DNA of 64,000 bases from Pseudomonadota bacterium. Its GTDB lineage: Bacteria > Pseudomonadota > Alphaproteobacteria > Acetobacterales > Acetobacteraceae. The notes beneath the pieces were generated by a model, which searched no databases, was not told the origin of the DNA, and saw only the letters and a program-made list of their open reading frames with translations. The stretch lies in the NCBI GenBank assembly GCA_021798575.1, contig JAJZGI010000001.1:1-64000 (forward strand). The letters are read 5' to 3'. This document shows positions 55,929 through 64,000 of the stretch, one piece after another (within the stretch, counting starts at the first letter, position 1; every line of letters starts with the position of its first letter). The position numbers and the translations under genes are program-made.

Positions 55929-58541
55929 TCATGCGTCCGCCCCCGGCACCAGGGGAATTTGCAGCCGGCTGCGTAGCGCATAGAGCGCATCGAGCGCCTC
56001 GCGCGGGGTCATCTGGTCCGGGTTCAGCGCCGCGAGATCGGCGGCGAGATCGTCCAGCGCCGCATCCCGCGGGGGCTCGGTTTGGGCGAATAATGGCATC
56101 TCGGCCATGCTGGGCGTCTGGCGCTCCGCCGCTTTGAGCAGGACTTCCGCGCGTTTGGCGATATTCTCCGGCACGCCCGCCAGCCTGGCGACATGCACGC
56201 CCCAGCTACGCAGCGCCGCACCCGGCACCACCTCATGCATGAAGACGACCTCGCCCCGGAACTCTTTCACCCGCATGGTATAGGGCCGCAGGCATGGCAA
56301 AGCCTGGGTGAGATGCAACAATTCGTGAAAATGTGTGGCAAATATGGCGCGGCAACGGTTGCCGTGGTGCAGGCTCTCCAGCACCGCCTGGGCGATCGCC
56401 AGGCCATCCCGCGTGCCGGTGCCGCGGCCGATCTCATCCACGATCACGAAGCTCTTTGGCCCGGCCTGATGCAGAATCGCCGCGGTCTCGATCATCTCGA
56501 CCATGAAGGTGGAGCGGCCATTGGCGAGGTCATCCGCCCCGCCGACGCGGGAGAACAGCCGGTCTACGAGGCCCAGGCGCATGGATTGGGCGGGCACCGG
56601 CAGCCCGGCCTGGGCGAGAATGACGAGCAGCGCGTTCTGCCGCAAATAGGTGGATTTCCCCGCCATGTTCGGGCCCGTGAGCAGCATCAGCCGTTGCGCG
56701 GTCGAGAGGTCCGCATGGTTGGGGATGAACCCCGCGCCGGGCGGCAATGCCGCCTCCACCACCGGGTGGCGAGCGGACTGCACCGCATATTCCTCACCGT
56801 TTGTTAAATGTGGGCAGCACCATTGCCCGCTGGCCAGGCGCGCGGCGCATTGCAGCGCATCGAGCAGGGCCAGCGCGTCTGCGCAGGCGCCAAGCGGCTC
56901 GGCCACCGCGAGGATTTGCTTGACCAGCCAGGCGAATACGAGCTTTTCCCGCGCGGTGGCGCGGGCGGCGGCCTCGGTGATGCGCTGGTCCAGCGTCGAG
57001 AGCTCAGGGTGCGTGAATCGCGCGCCGTTGGCCATGCCCTGGCGCAGTTGCAGCTCGGGTGATTCGCGCAGTTTGTCGACCGCGCTGGCCGGTGCCTCCA
57101 GAATATAGCCGAGCTGCGCGTGATGACGGATTTTTAAGGCGGCGACGCCGTAGTGCTGCGCTAGACGCAGTTGCAGCGCGGCGATGACCTGGCGCGTGTC
57201 ATCGCGCAGGGCGCGCTCTGCGTCCAATTCGGGGTCGAACCCCGGCGCGACGGCGTTGCCATCCTCCAGGCGCAGCGGTGCGGGCTCGGCGAGGGCGGCG
57301 TCCAGCGTGGCGCCAAGGCCGGGTGCGGGATGCAGCGCCTGCGCGGCCTGGGTGAGCATCGGCCCCGACGGGACCAAGGGTACGAGGCTTTCAGCGATGC
57401 GCAGGGCGGCGGCGATGGCGGCGAGATCACGCGGGCCAGCCCGCCCCAGCGCGATACGGCCCAGGGCGCGAGCCATATCCGGCGCGCCGTGCAGGAGTTT
57501 GCGGATCGGCACCGCCTGCCCGGTATCCCGCAGGGCCAGCCAGCCGGCCTGGCGCTCCAGCAGCGGGGCCAGCGTGTTCAGCGGTGCTGCCAGCCAGGCG
57601 CTGAGATGCCGCGCCCCGGCCGCGCTGACCGTATGGCGGATGGCGCCCAGCAAGCTGCCAGCCTCCGCGCCGGAGCGGCTGGACAATATCTCCAGGCTCG
57701 CGCGGGTCGCGGCGTCCATGGCGAGCTGGCCGCTGGCGGCGTTGGAGACCGGGCGCGCCAGCCGGGGCTGGGCTGCCATCTGGGTGGCGGCGATATAGGC
57801 GAGCAGATGCGCCGCGGCCAGCGCCTCGGCATCCTCGAAACTGCCGAATGCCTCCAGGCTGGCGGCGTTGAATTTTTCAGCCACACTCCGGCGCGCCTCC
57901 TGCACGTTGGCTGGCAGGCGCAGGGCGAGCCGGTCGGTGGGTGCGAGGCGCGCGACATAGGCCCCAAGCTCGATATCCGTGGGCGCGGTGATCTCGGCTG
58001 GGTCCAGCCTGCCCAGGATGGCGGGCAACTCAGCCGGGCTCGCGGCCTGCGTCTCGAACAGGCCGGTTGAAATATCCGCCCAGGCGAGGCCGATGTGTGC
58101 ACCGCAGCGCACCAGTGCGGCGCAGAAATTCGACCGGCCGGCCTCCAGCACGGAATCCTCGGTCAAAGTACCGGGCGTGACCAGCCGGACCACGGCACGC
58201 GCCAGCGGGCCCCGGGCGCCACGCGCTTTGGCCGCCGCCGGGTCCTCCATCTGCTCCACGATCGCGACACGGAAACCCCGGCGGATGAGCCGGGCGAGAT
58301 ACAACTCCGCCTGGGTGACCGGCACGCCGCACATCGGCACCGGCTGGCCCTGGTGCTGGCCGCGCGCGGTTAGCGCGATGTCCAGCGCCGCCGAGGCGGC
58401 CTGCGCATCAGCAAAAAACAGCTCGTAGAAGTCCCCCATGCGGAAGAACAGCAGCGCGTCCTCATGCTCCGCCTTGATGGCGAACCACTGCGCCATGGCG
58501 GGTGAAGCGCCATTTGCATCCGATGGATTCATGCGAGGCAT
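55929..58541 (-). CDS. mutS: DNA mismatch repair protein MutS
   Basis: DALLFFRMGDFYELFFADA; LLTGPNMAGKSTYLRQNALLVILAQAG; FVIVDEIGRGTGTRDGLAIAQAVLE. Confidence 0.98.
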   Translation of the reverse strand: MPRMNPSDANGASPAMAQWFAIKAEHEDALLFFRMGDFYELFFADAQAASAALDIALTARGQHQGQPVPMCGVPVTQAELYLARLIRRGFRVAIVEQMEDPAAAKARGARGPLARAVVRLVTPGTLTEDSVLEAGRSNFCAALVRCGAHIGLAWADISTGLFETQAASPAELPAILGRLDPAEITAPTDIELGAYVARLAPTDRLALRLPANVQEARRSVAEKFNAASLEAFGSFEDAEALAAAHLLAYIAATQMAAQPRLARPVSNAASGQLAMDAATRASLEILSSRSGAEAGSLLGAIRHTVSAAGARHLSAWLAAPLNTLAPLLERQAGWLALRDTGQAVPIRKLLHGAPDMARALGRIALGRAGPRDLAAIAAALRIAESLVPLVPSGPMLTQAAQALHPAPGLGATLDAALAEPAPLRLEDGNAVAPGFDPELDAERALRDDTRQVIAALQLRLAQHYGVAALKIRHHAQLGYILEAPASAVDKLRESPELQLRQGMANGARFTHPELSTLDQRITEAAARATAREKLVFAWLVKQILAVAEPLGACADALALLDALQCAARLASGQWCCPHLTNGEEYAVQSARHPVVEAALPPGAGFIPNHADLSTAQRLMLLTGPNMAGKSTYLRQNALLVILAQAGLPVPAQSMRLGLVDRLFSRVGGADDLANGRSTFMVEMIETAAILHQAGPKSFVIVDEIGRGTGTRDGLAIAQAVLESLHHGNRCRAIFATHFHELLHLTQALPCLRPYTMRVKEFRGEVVFMHEVVPGAALRSWGVHVARLAGVPENIAKRAEVLLKAAERQTPSMAEMPLFAQTEPPRDAALDDLAADLAALNPDQMTPREALDALYALRSRLQIPLVPGADA

Positions 58542-58579
58542 TTAAGCCTTGAATGGCGCCACTTGCCAAATACGCATTG

Positions 58580-61033
58580 CTAAACCGGGAAAATCTGCCC
58601 CTGTGATGTCTCAAGCCGCGCGTCATCGGCGAGGATTTCAGCAAAATGCTCAAGTGACATGGGCTGGTAGAAATAATAGCCCTGCGCCTGGGTGCAGCCA
58701 TAGCTGCTCAATAAATTGGCCTGCTCGGCGGTCTCCACCCCTTCAGCCGTCACGCCCATATTCATGCGCTGGGCGAGGCCGATAATGGCGATGACAATGG
58801 AGCTGTTCTCGGTCTCGACGCTGAGGTCGTGGATGAAGGAGCGATCCACCTTGATCTTGTCGAACGGAAAACGCCGCAGATAGCTGAGCGAGGAGTAGCC
58901 GGTGCCGAAATCGTCCAGCGCGATGCGCACGCCCAGCGCGTGCAGCCGCCACAGCGCCTCCAGCGTCTGGGGGGTTGTCTCCAGCATCGCGGTCTCGGTG
59001 ATCTCCAGCTCCAGGCGCCGGGCCGACAGGCCGGAGACGCTGAGCGCCTCGGTGATGGTCTCCACCAGCCCGGAATCGCGGAATTGCAGCGCCGAGAGGT
59101 TGACGGCGACGGCGATATTATCGGGCCAGTCGACCGCGGCGGCGCAGGCCTGGCGCAGAACCCATTCGCCGATCTGGCCGATCAGGCCGCATTCCTCAGC
59201 CAGGGTAATGAAATCTCCCGGCAGGAGCAGGCCGAGCTCGGGATGTTGCCAGCGCGCGAGTGCCTCAGCACCCGTGATGCGGCGCTGGGCGAGGCTCACG
59301 ATCGGCTGATAGTCCACCCGCATCTCGCCCTGCACGATCGCCTTGCGCAGCGCGTTCTGCAGGGTGCGGCGGCTTTGCAGGCGTTCGTCCATCTCCGCGT
59401 CGTACAACCGCCAGGTGCCGCGCCCGTCCAGCTTTGCGCGGTAGAGGGCGAGATCGGCGTTTTTCAGCAGTGCCGCGGCGCCGCTCGCGTCCGCCGGGGC
59501 CATGGAGATGCCGACGCTGGCGCCGATCTGGACCAGCTGGCCGTCGAAATAATAGGACCGACTGACGCGATCGATGATGCGCGCGGCGATGGCGGTGGCC
59601 TCGGTGACATCGCCCGTGACCAGGATGACCGCGAATTCATCACCGCCCAGGCGGGCCGCGGAATCGAACTCCCGAATGCAGCCGCGCATGCGCTCGCTCA
59701 CCGCGACCAGCAGGGCGTCCCCTGTGGCGTGGCCCAGCGTGTCGTTCACGACCTTGAAGTGGTCTAGATCGACGCACAGCAAAGCGATGCTGTGGGTCGC
59801 GCAGTTCTCACACGCCTGATGGAGCATCTCCCCGAAGAGCACGCGGTTGGGCAGCTTGGTCAGGCTATCGTGCCGGGCCAGGAAGATGATCTGCTCCTGC
59901 TGGCGCTGCGGGCCGGTGACATCCGAGCCGACGCCATGGTAGCCGGCGAAGCGGCCCTGCTTGTCGAACACCGGCTTACCCGTGAGGGACCAGTAGCGCT
60001 CCTCCCCGCTCACGATCACCGGGATGATGACATCGCGGAAGGGCGAGCGATCCGCCATCATGCGCTGTAGTCTGTCGACCGCCGAGCCGGGCTTCTGGCT
60101 CTCCTGCGGCAGGTTGCTCAGCAGCGCCAGCGGAAATGGCCCCCGGATTTCATCCACCGGGCGCTGGACGACATCGGCCAGGCGCGGGCTGACCCGCCGG
60201 ATGTGCAGCGCGCTGTCCGTCTCCCACAGCCAGTCGCTCGCGCTCTCCTCGAAGTCTCGTAGGAGGAGCCCAACGAGCTCGCTGCTCTCCTCCAGCCGGA
60301 TGGCGCCGATCGCGCGCTCGTTCATGCGGCTGTTGAGGTACAGGATGCAGAAGCCGGTGAGGCCCATGAAGGCGACCAGATTGAGCATCACCACGCCCTC
60401 CAGCACATTCGCGGAGAAACCCGCGATGGAGATGCCGATGGAGATGGGCAGCCAGAAGGCGATGGCGCACGACACAGGTGCCACCATGACGGGGGTGGCC
60501 AGGCAGCCGACGAACACGCCGTAGAGCAGGCAGAGCTGATTCAGGTTCCGATGCTGCATGAGGACGAACAGCAATGCCGACCAGATGACGCCCAGCAGCA
60601 CCAGCAGGCGCACCATGGTGTCGATATAGGCTTTGGCCTGCTGGCCGGTAGGGGATGCGAGCCGCAGCCAGAAGAGCCCCTGGGTCATCAGGGCGACGTA
60701 GCACAGCGAGGTGGCGAGGAGCAGGATCTCCCGCAGGACCGCTCCCGAGGAGCCCCAGAAGTCCAGCAAGATGAGCGAGAGCGTGCTGAGGCCGATCATC
60801 GCGATGGCGATGATCGTGTAGCTGAAATCCGACGCCTGATCGAGATAGAGCCGCTCCGACATTTCAGGCGGAACCCGCAGGCCATGGATCATCCGGCGCA
60901 CGAAAGACACGGTTTGCTGGAACGCACCGCTCGGCCGCGCCGACGCCGGAGGCGGGGCAGAGATATCGCTGTTTTCAGTGTGTAAAATAGCCAACCCCTG
61001 TCGTCTGAAGACCATCCGGCGCGTGGAAAACAC
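58580..61033 (-). CDS. Membrane-anchored PAS-GGDEF-EAL protein
   Basis: N-terminal hydrophobic segments; ARLGGDEFAVIL; GAEALARWQHPELG; ALDDFGTGYSSLSYLRRFPFDKIKVDRSF. Confidence 0.94.
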   Translation of the reverse strand: MFSTRRMVFRRQGLAILHTENSDISAPPPASARPSGAFQQTVSFVRRMIHGLRVPPEMSERLYLDQASDFSYTIIAIAMIGLSTLSLILLDFWGSSGAVLREILLLATSLCYVALMTQGLFWLRLASPTGQQAKAYIDTMVRLLVLLGVIWSALLFVLMQHRNLNQLCLLYGVFVGCLATPVMVAPVSCAIAFWLPISIGISIAGFSANVLEGVVMLNLVAFMGLTGFCILYLNSRMNERAIGAIRLEESSELVGLLLRDFEESASDWLWETDSALHIRRVSPRLADVVQRPVDEIRGPFPLALLSNLPQESQKPGSAVDRLQRMMADRSPFRDVIIPVIVSGEERYWSLTGKPVFDKQGRFAGYHGVGSDVTGPQRQQEQIIFLARHDSLTKLPNRVLFGEMLHQACENCATHSIALLCVDLDHFKVVNDTLGHATGDALLVAVSERMRGCIREFDSAARLGGDEFAVILVTGDVTEATAIAARIIDRVSRSYYFDGQLVQIGASVGISMAPADASGAAALLKNADLALYRAKLDGRGTWRLYDAEMDERLQSRRTLQNALRKAIVQGEMRVDYQPIVSLAQRRITGAEALARWQHPELGLLLPGDFITLAEECGLIGQIGEWVLRQACAAAVDWPDNIAVAVNLSALQFRDSGLVETITEALSVSGLSARRLELEITETAMLETTPQTLEALWRLHALGVRIALDDFGTGYSSLSYLRRFPFDKIKVDRSFIHDLSVETENSSIVIAIIGLAQRMNMGVTAEGVETAEQANLLSSYGCTQAQGYYFYQPMSLEHFAEILADDARLETSQGQIFPV

Positions 61034-61363
61034 AACTTTACGTAACGTCTTTTGGCTTTGAGCGCCATCTTTAATTGCCGCAGGCGTGAGCCTTACGGAA
61101 AAAACACCTTTGCGGGCGCGATGGGCGGGATTTTGCAGGAAAATCGGGGGTTGAGCACGTTTGCGGCCGCGCAGGGAACTATTTCACAACTACAGTAAAT
61201 TAGCGCGTTTTGTTATCAAATTGCGGAATTTAGTGCTGCGTAACAGCATAAAAAAACGACGTTTACCGCCGGATTCTGCGGGTTTTCATCGTTTTTTCTC
61301 TACACTCTATAAGGGAAATGATTACTAATTCTTCTTGTCTGAGTTGCAGCAAGGAGATTATAA

Positions 61364-62098
61364 ATGAATTCTTTACAAACTGTCACCCCGAATATCCATC
61401 GCAGCGCGGCTCGTCCCGAACTTGTGAACGAGGGGCTTACGGCGCGCCTGGCGCTGGATGAGCAGACGAGGGCCGATGCGTTCTCGGTACGGCATGCGAG
61501 CTACCTCTCCGGCGGGTATATCGACCCGCAGGAGGAGGGGCTGTTCTCCGACGCCGATGACTTGAAGCCCAACAGCAAGTCGATCGTGATCTATCAGTGG
61601 GACCGGCCCGTGGCCTCGGTGCGGATGTGCACGCTGGACTTCACGCCCGGGCTGGCCGGCTGGGATGAGATTCCGGCTTCGCGCATTTTCGGCGAAGAGG
61701 TGCATGAGCTGGCGCGCGGTGTCCCGCACGATCGCCCCGCCAGATTGACCGAGATCAACCGGCTCGTGCGGCATCCGGATTTCGCGACCAACTATCAGCT
61801 GGTTTTTGTGCTGTTCCGGTTTGTGTCCTATATGCTGATCGATGAGCGTGCCGACCTGCTGCTCTCCTGCGTGCGGCGCAACCACACGCCGTTTTATAAG
61901 CGTATGCATTTTGAATATGTCGCCGGGCCACGGCGCTATGCGGGTGTGAAGTTCGAGACCAACCTGATGGCCTGCACGCCTGCCGGGGTTGATAGAATCC
62001 GCACCGACATGCCGATCGTGGGTTCGGATCATCGCACGATCCGCTCCTACGCCGGGCTGGCGCAAGGCGAGACCGTTAAAGTGTTCATGGAGGGTTAG
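61364..62098 (+). CDS. FeeM-like N-acyl amino acid synthase / GNAT-fold acyltransferase
   Basis: ADAFSVRHASYLSGGYIDPQEEGLFSDADDLKPNSKSIVIYQWDRPVASVRMCTLDF; EINRLVRHPDF. Confidence 0.72.
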   Translation: MNSLQTVTPNIHRSAARPELVNEGLTARLALDEQTRADAFSVRHASYLSGGYIDPQEEGLFSDADDLKPNSKSIVIYQWDRPVASVRMCTLDFTPGLAGWDEIPASRIFGEEVHELARGVPHDRPARLTEINRLVRHPDFATNYQLVFVLFRFVSYMLIDERADLLLSCVRRNHTPFYKRMHFEYVAGPRRYAGVKFETNLMACTPAGVDRIRTDMPIVGSDHRTIRSYAGLAQGETVKVFMEG

Positions 62099-62101
62099 GC
62101 C

Positions 62102-62662
62102 GTGCCTGGTATTCTCACGATCCTGACCGGGGTTTTCGGGTTTTGTTGTTTCGCCGCATTCTCCTGGGGGGTTACAGGGCACTTCCGACGAACCGGCGCG
62201 ATGCCCGCGGGGATGAAGCTGACCAGCGCGCTCAGCCTCGCGGGTTTTGCGTGGTTCCTCTGGCACCTTACCGGTGGGGTGAGCCGGGCCTGGCCGCTGG
62301 TGGTGGTGCTGTTTGGCGCCGCGCTGGGGTTGTTCATCTGGGCGGTGCAAACCACGAGGCGAACGCCGCCGACGCTCGCGTTTGATACGGACGCGCCGAG
62401 TTTTCTGCTGAACCATGGCCCCTACCGGCTGGTGCGCCACCCGTTCTATCTGGCCTATGTGATGTTCTGGGTGGCGACCGCGCTGGCGGCGCAGACCCTG
62501 CTGGCATGGGTGGCGCCGGTGGTGATGACCGCGCTGTATTACTTCGCGGCCAGGCGTGAGGAGCGGAAGTTCGGGAGTTCCGACTTCAGCGCCGCCTATG
62601 CCGCGTACCGGGCGCAGGCGGGGATGTTTCTGCCCCGCGCCTCCGCGTGGCGGGCCGGGTGA
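62102..62662 (+). CDS. Isoprenylcysteine carboxyl methyltransferase (ICMT/PEMT-like) family protein
   Basis: Hydrophobic; LNHGPYRLVRHPFYLAYVMFWVATALA; AARREERKFGSSDFSAAYAAYRAQAGMFLP. Confidence 0.82.
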   Translation: MPGILTILTGVFGFCCFAAFSWGVTGHFRRTGAMPAGMKLTSALSLAGFAWFLWHLTGGVSRAWPLVVVLFGAALGLFIWAVQTTRRTPPTLAFDTDAPSFLLNHGPYRLVRHPFYLAYVMFWVATALAAQTLLAWVAPVVMTALYYFAARREERKFGSSDFSAAYAAYRAQAGMFLPRASAWRAG

Positions 62663-62676
62663 TCTGGGCGCAGCAA

Positions 62677-62698
62677 AAACCCGGCTCCCGCCGGGTTT
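62677..62698. terminator. Bidirectional hairpin terminator
   Basis: AAACCCGGC-TCCC-GCCGGGTTT between convergent genes. Confidence 0.8.
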
Positions 62699-62723
62699 GA
62701 CCCTACGCGGCGGTTAAAAAACC

Positions 62724-62849
62724 TTAGCCCTGGCGCGCCTTCATACGCGGGTTTTTCTTGTTGATCACGTAAACGCGCCCATGACGGCGAACCACGCGGC
62801 AGTTTTTGTCGCGGATCTTCGCGGATTTCAGTGAGTTGCGGATCTTCAT
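62724..62849 (-). CDS. rpmJ: 50S ribosomal protein L36
   Basis: [41 protein letters not shown] (41 aa). Confidence 0.96.
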   Translation of the reverse strand: MKIRNSLKSAKIRDKNCRVVRRHGRVYVINKKNPRMKARQG

Positions 62850-63021
62850 CACGGGCTCTCGGGTTGGAATTTGAACAGGTGGCGGGGTATGGCGGGTTGG
62901 GACGGGGGCTGTCAACCCGGGGATTTTCCGCTGTCATAAAAGAGTCACTCGCCCTAAGAGGAACCTCTCTGTTGTTCGGCCGTTTTACCCGTTATCGCCA
63001 ACCTGTCGCGTGGAGTGCCTC

Positions 63022-63771
63022 ATGAAGATCAGTTTTGTCGTGCCGGCTTATAATGAGCAGGTGTTGCTCACCCGCAGCCTGACCGCGATCCGCGATGAGA
63101 TTGCGCGCGCGGGCCAGGTGCTTGGCCGGGACGCCGAGATCATCGTGGTGAATAACGCCAGCACGGATGGCACGCGCGAGGTGGCGGAGGCGGTTGCCGG
63201 GGTGCGGGTGGTCGATGAGCCGCGCAAGGGGCTGGTGCAGGCGCGCTGGTGCGGGTTTCAGGCCTCAAGCGGGGAGCTGATCGCCAATATCGACGCCGAT
63301 ACGGTCATTCCGCCGGGCTGGCTGAACGAGGTGATGCGCCAGTTCGGCCGGTCGGGCGGGCTCGTCGCGATCTCTGGGCCGTATACCTATTATGGCGTGC
63401 CGCGGCGGGTGAATCTGGTGGTCGGCGCCTATTACCGGGTGGCCTATCTCGCCTACCTGATCAACCGCTTTGTGCTGAACGCCGGGTCCATGATGCAGGG
63501 CGGCAATTTTGTCGTCCGGCGCAGCGCGATGCTGCGGCTGGGCAGCCCGGATTTGCGATTTTCCTTCTATGGTGAGGATACCGACCTGGCGCGGCGGTTG
63601 CTGAAGGTGGGCGGCGTGAAGTTCACCTTCCGGCTACCTGCGCAATCCTCCGGCCGCCGGCTGGTGGGCGAGGGCGTCTTCACCATCGGGCTGCGCTATT
63701 CGATGAATTTCTACTGGGCGACGTTCCGCAAGAAACCCTTCACCGACGCATGGCAGGATATTCGCGAGTAG
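63022..63771 (+). CDS. Family 2 glycosyltransferase
   Basis: MKISFVVPAYNEQVLLTRSLTAI; AEIIVVNNASTDGTREVAEA; LIANIDADTVIPPGWL. Confidence 0.92.
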   Translation: MKISFVVPAYNEQVLLTRSLTAIRDEIARAGQVLGRDAEIIVVNNASTDGTREVAEAVAGVRVVDEPRKGLVQARWCGFQASSGELIANIDADTVIPPGWLNEVMRQFGRSGGLVAISGPYTYYGVPRRVNLVVGAYYRVAYLAYLINRFVLNAGSMMQGGNFVVRRSAMLRLGSPDLRFSFYGEDTDLARRLLKVGGVKFTFRLPAQSSGRRLVGEGVFTIGLRYSMNFYWATFRKKPFTDAWQDIRE

Positions 63772-63813
63772 ACGGAGTTTGACAAGAAATTCATTCCGCC
63801 CGATGCGACGCGC

Positions 63814-64000
63814 ATGGCAAGAATATCCCTCTCTCGCGTTGGTTTTATGCTCACCTGTTTTCTGCTGCCCGGGTTGATCGGCACGTTCGCCAGTTTTTCG
63901 ATCCCGGCGCCAGTGGTCGACGAGCAGCACCAGCGCGGTGCGCTGGATGCGGTGCTGGCGGCGCGCAGCCCGGCGGCGCAGCAGATCGCGATCAATAATC
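63814..64000 (+). CDS. Partial exported hypothetical protein
   Basis: ATG at 63814, MARISLSRVGFMLTCFLLPGLIGTFASFSIPAPVVDEQHQRG, runs off the window. Confidence 0.45.
   Translation, partial: MARISLSRVGFMLTCFLLPGLIGTFASFSIPAPVVDEQHQRGALDAVLAARSPAAQQIAINN

Overview
The window joins two kinds of DNA. About 1-38,800 is most of an alphaproteobacterial integrative and conjugative element (ICE) integrated at the 3' end of guaA. About 38,800-64,000 is ordinary host chromosome: guaA, rsmB-like, guaB, valS, popZ-like, tolC, pcm, tRNA-Cys, glnD, mutS, GGDEF/EAL and rpmJ. The ICE carries a truncated transposase at the left edge, a hipBA module, a qseC/qseM/fseA-like excision switch, repA-parA with candidate iterons, a traF-relaxase-traG-trbBCDEJKLFGI transfer module, a LysR regulator, and an approximately 11 kb translationally coupled defence-like operon next to alpA and a P4-type integrase. 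The left ICE end is outside the window. The strongest observations are: (1) a six-gene operon (ribbon-helix-helix, degenerate-PLD/SNF2 helicase, DUF4391, GmrSD-like DUF262/HNH, type III Mod, type III Res) with 4-nt overlaps at most junctions; (2) a DUF6499/DUF2285 ORF pair offset by +1 with a UUU-C slip site just before the upstream stop, matching the FseA frameshift activator of ICEMlSymR7A, together with a QseM-like antiactivator and a QseC-like repressor separated by a 26-bp palindrome over TATAAT; (3) three HipB-type operators about 50 bp apart; (4) iteron-like repeats and DnaA-like boxes inside the 3' end of repA; (5) repeated ATACCGTCA motifs between the integrase and guaA; (6) a dense palindrome cluster in the chromosomal part. 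All product calls come from reading protein motifs; no database search was run.
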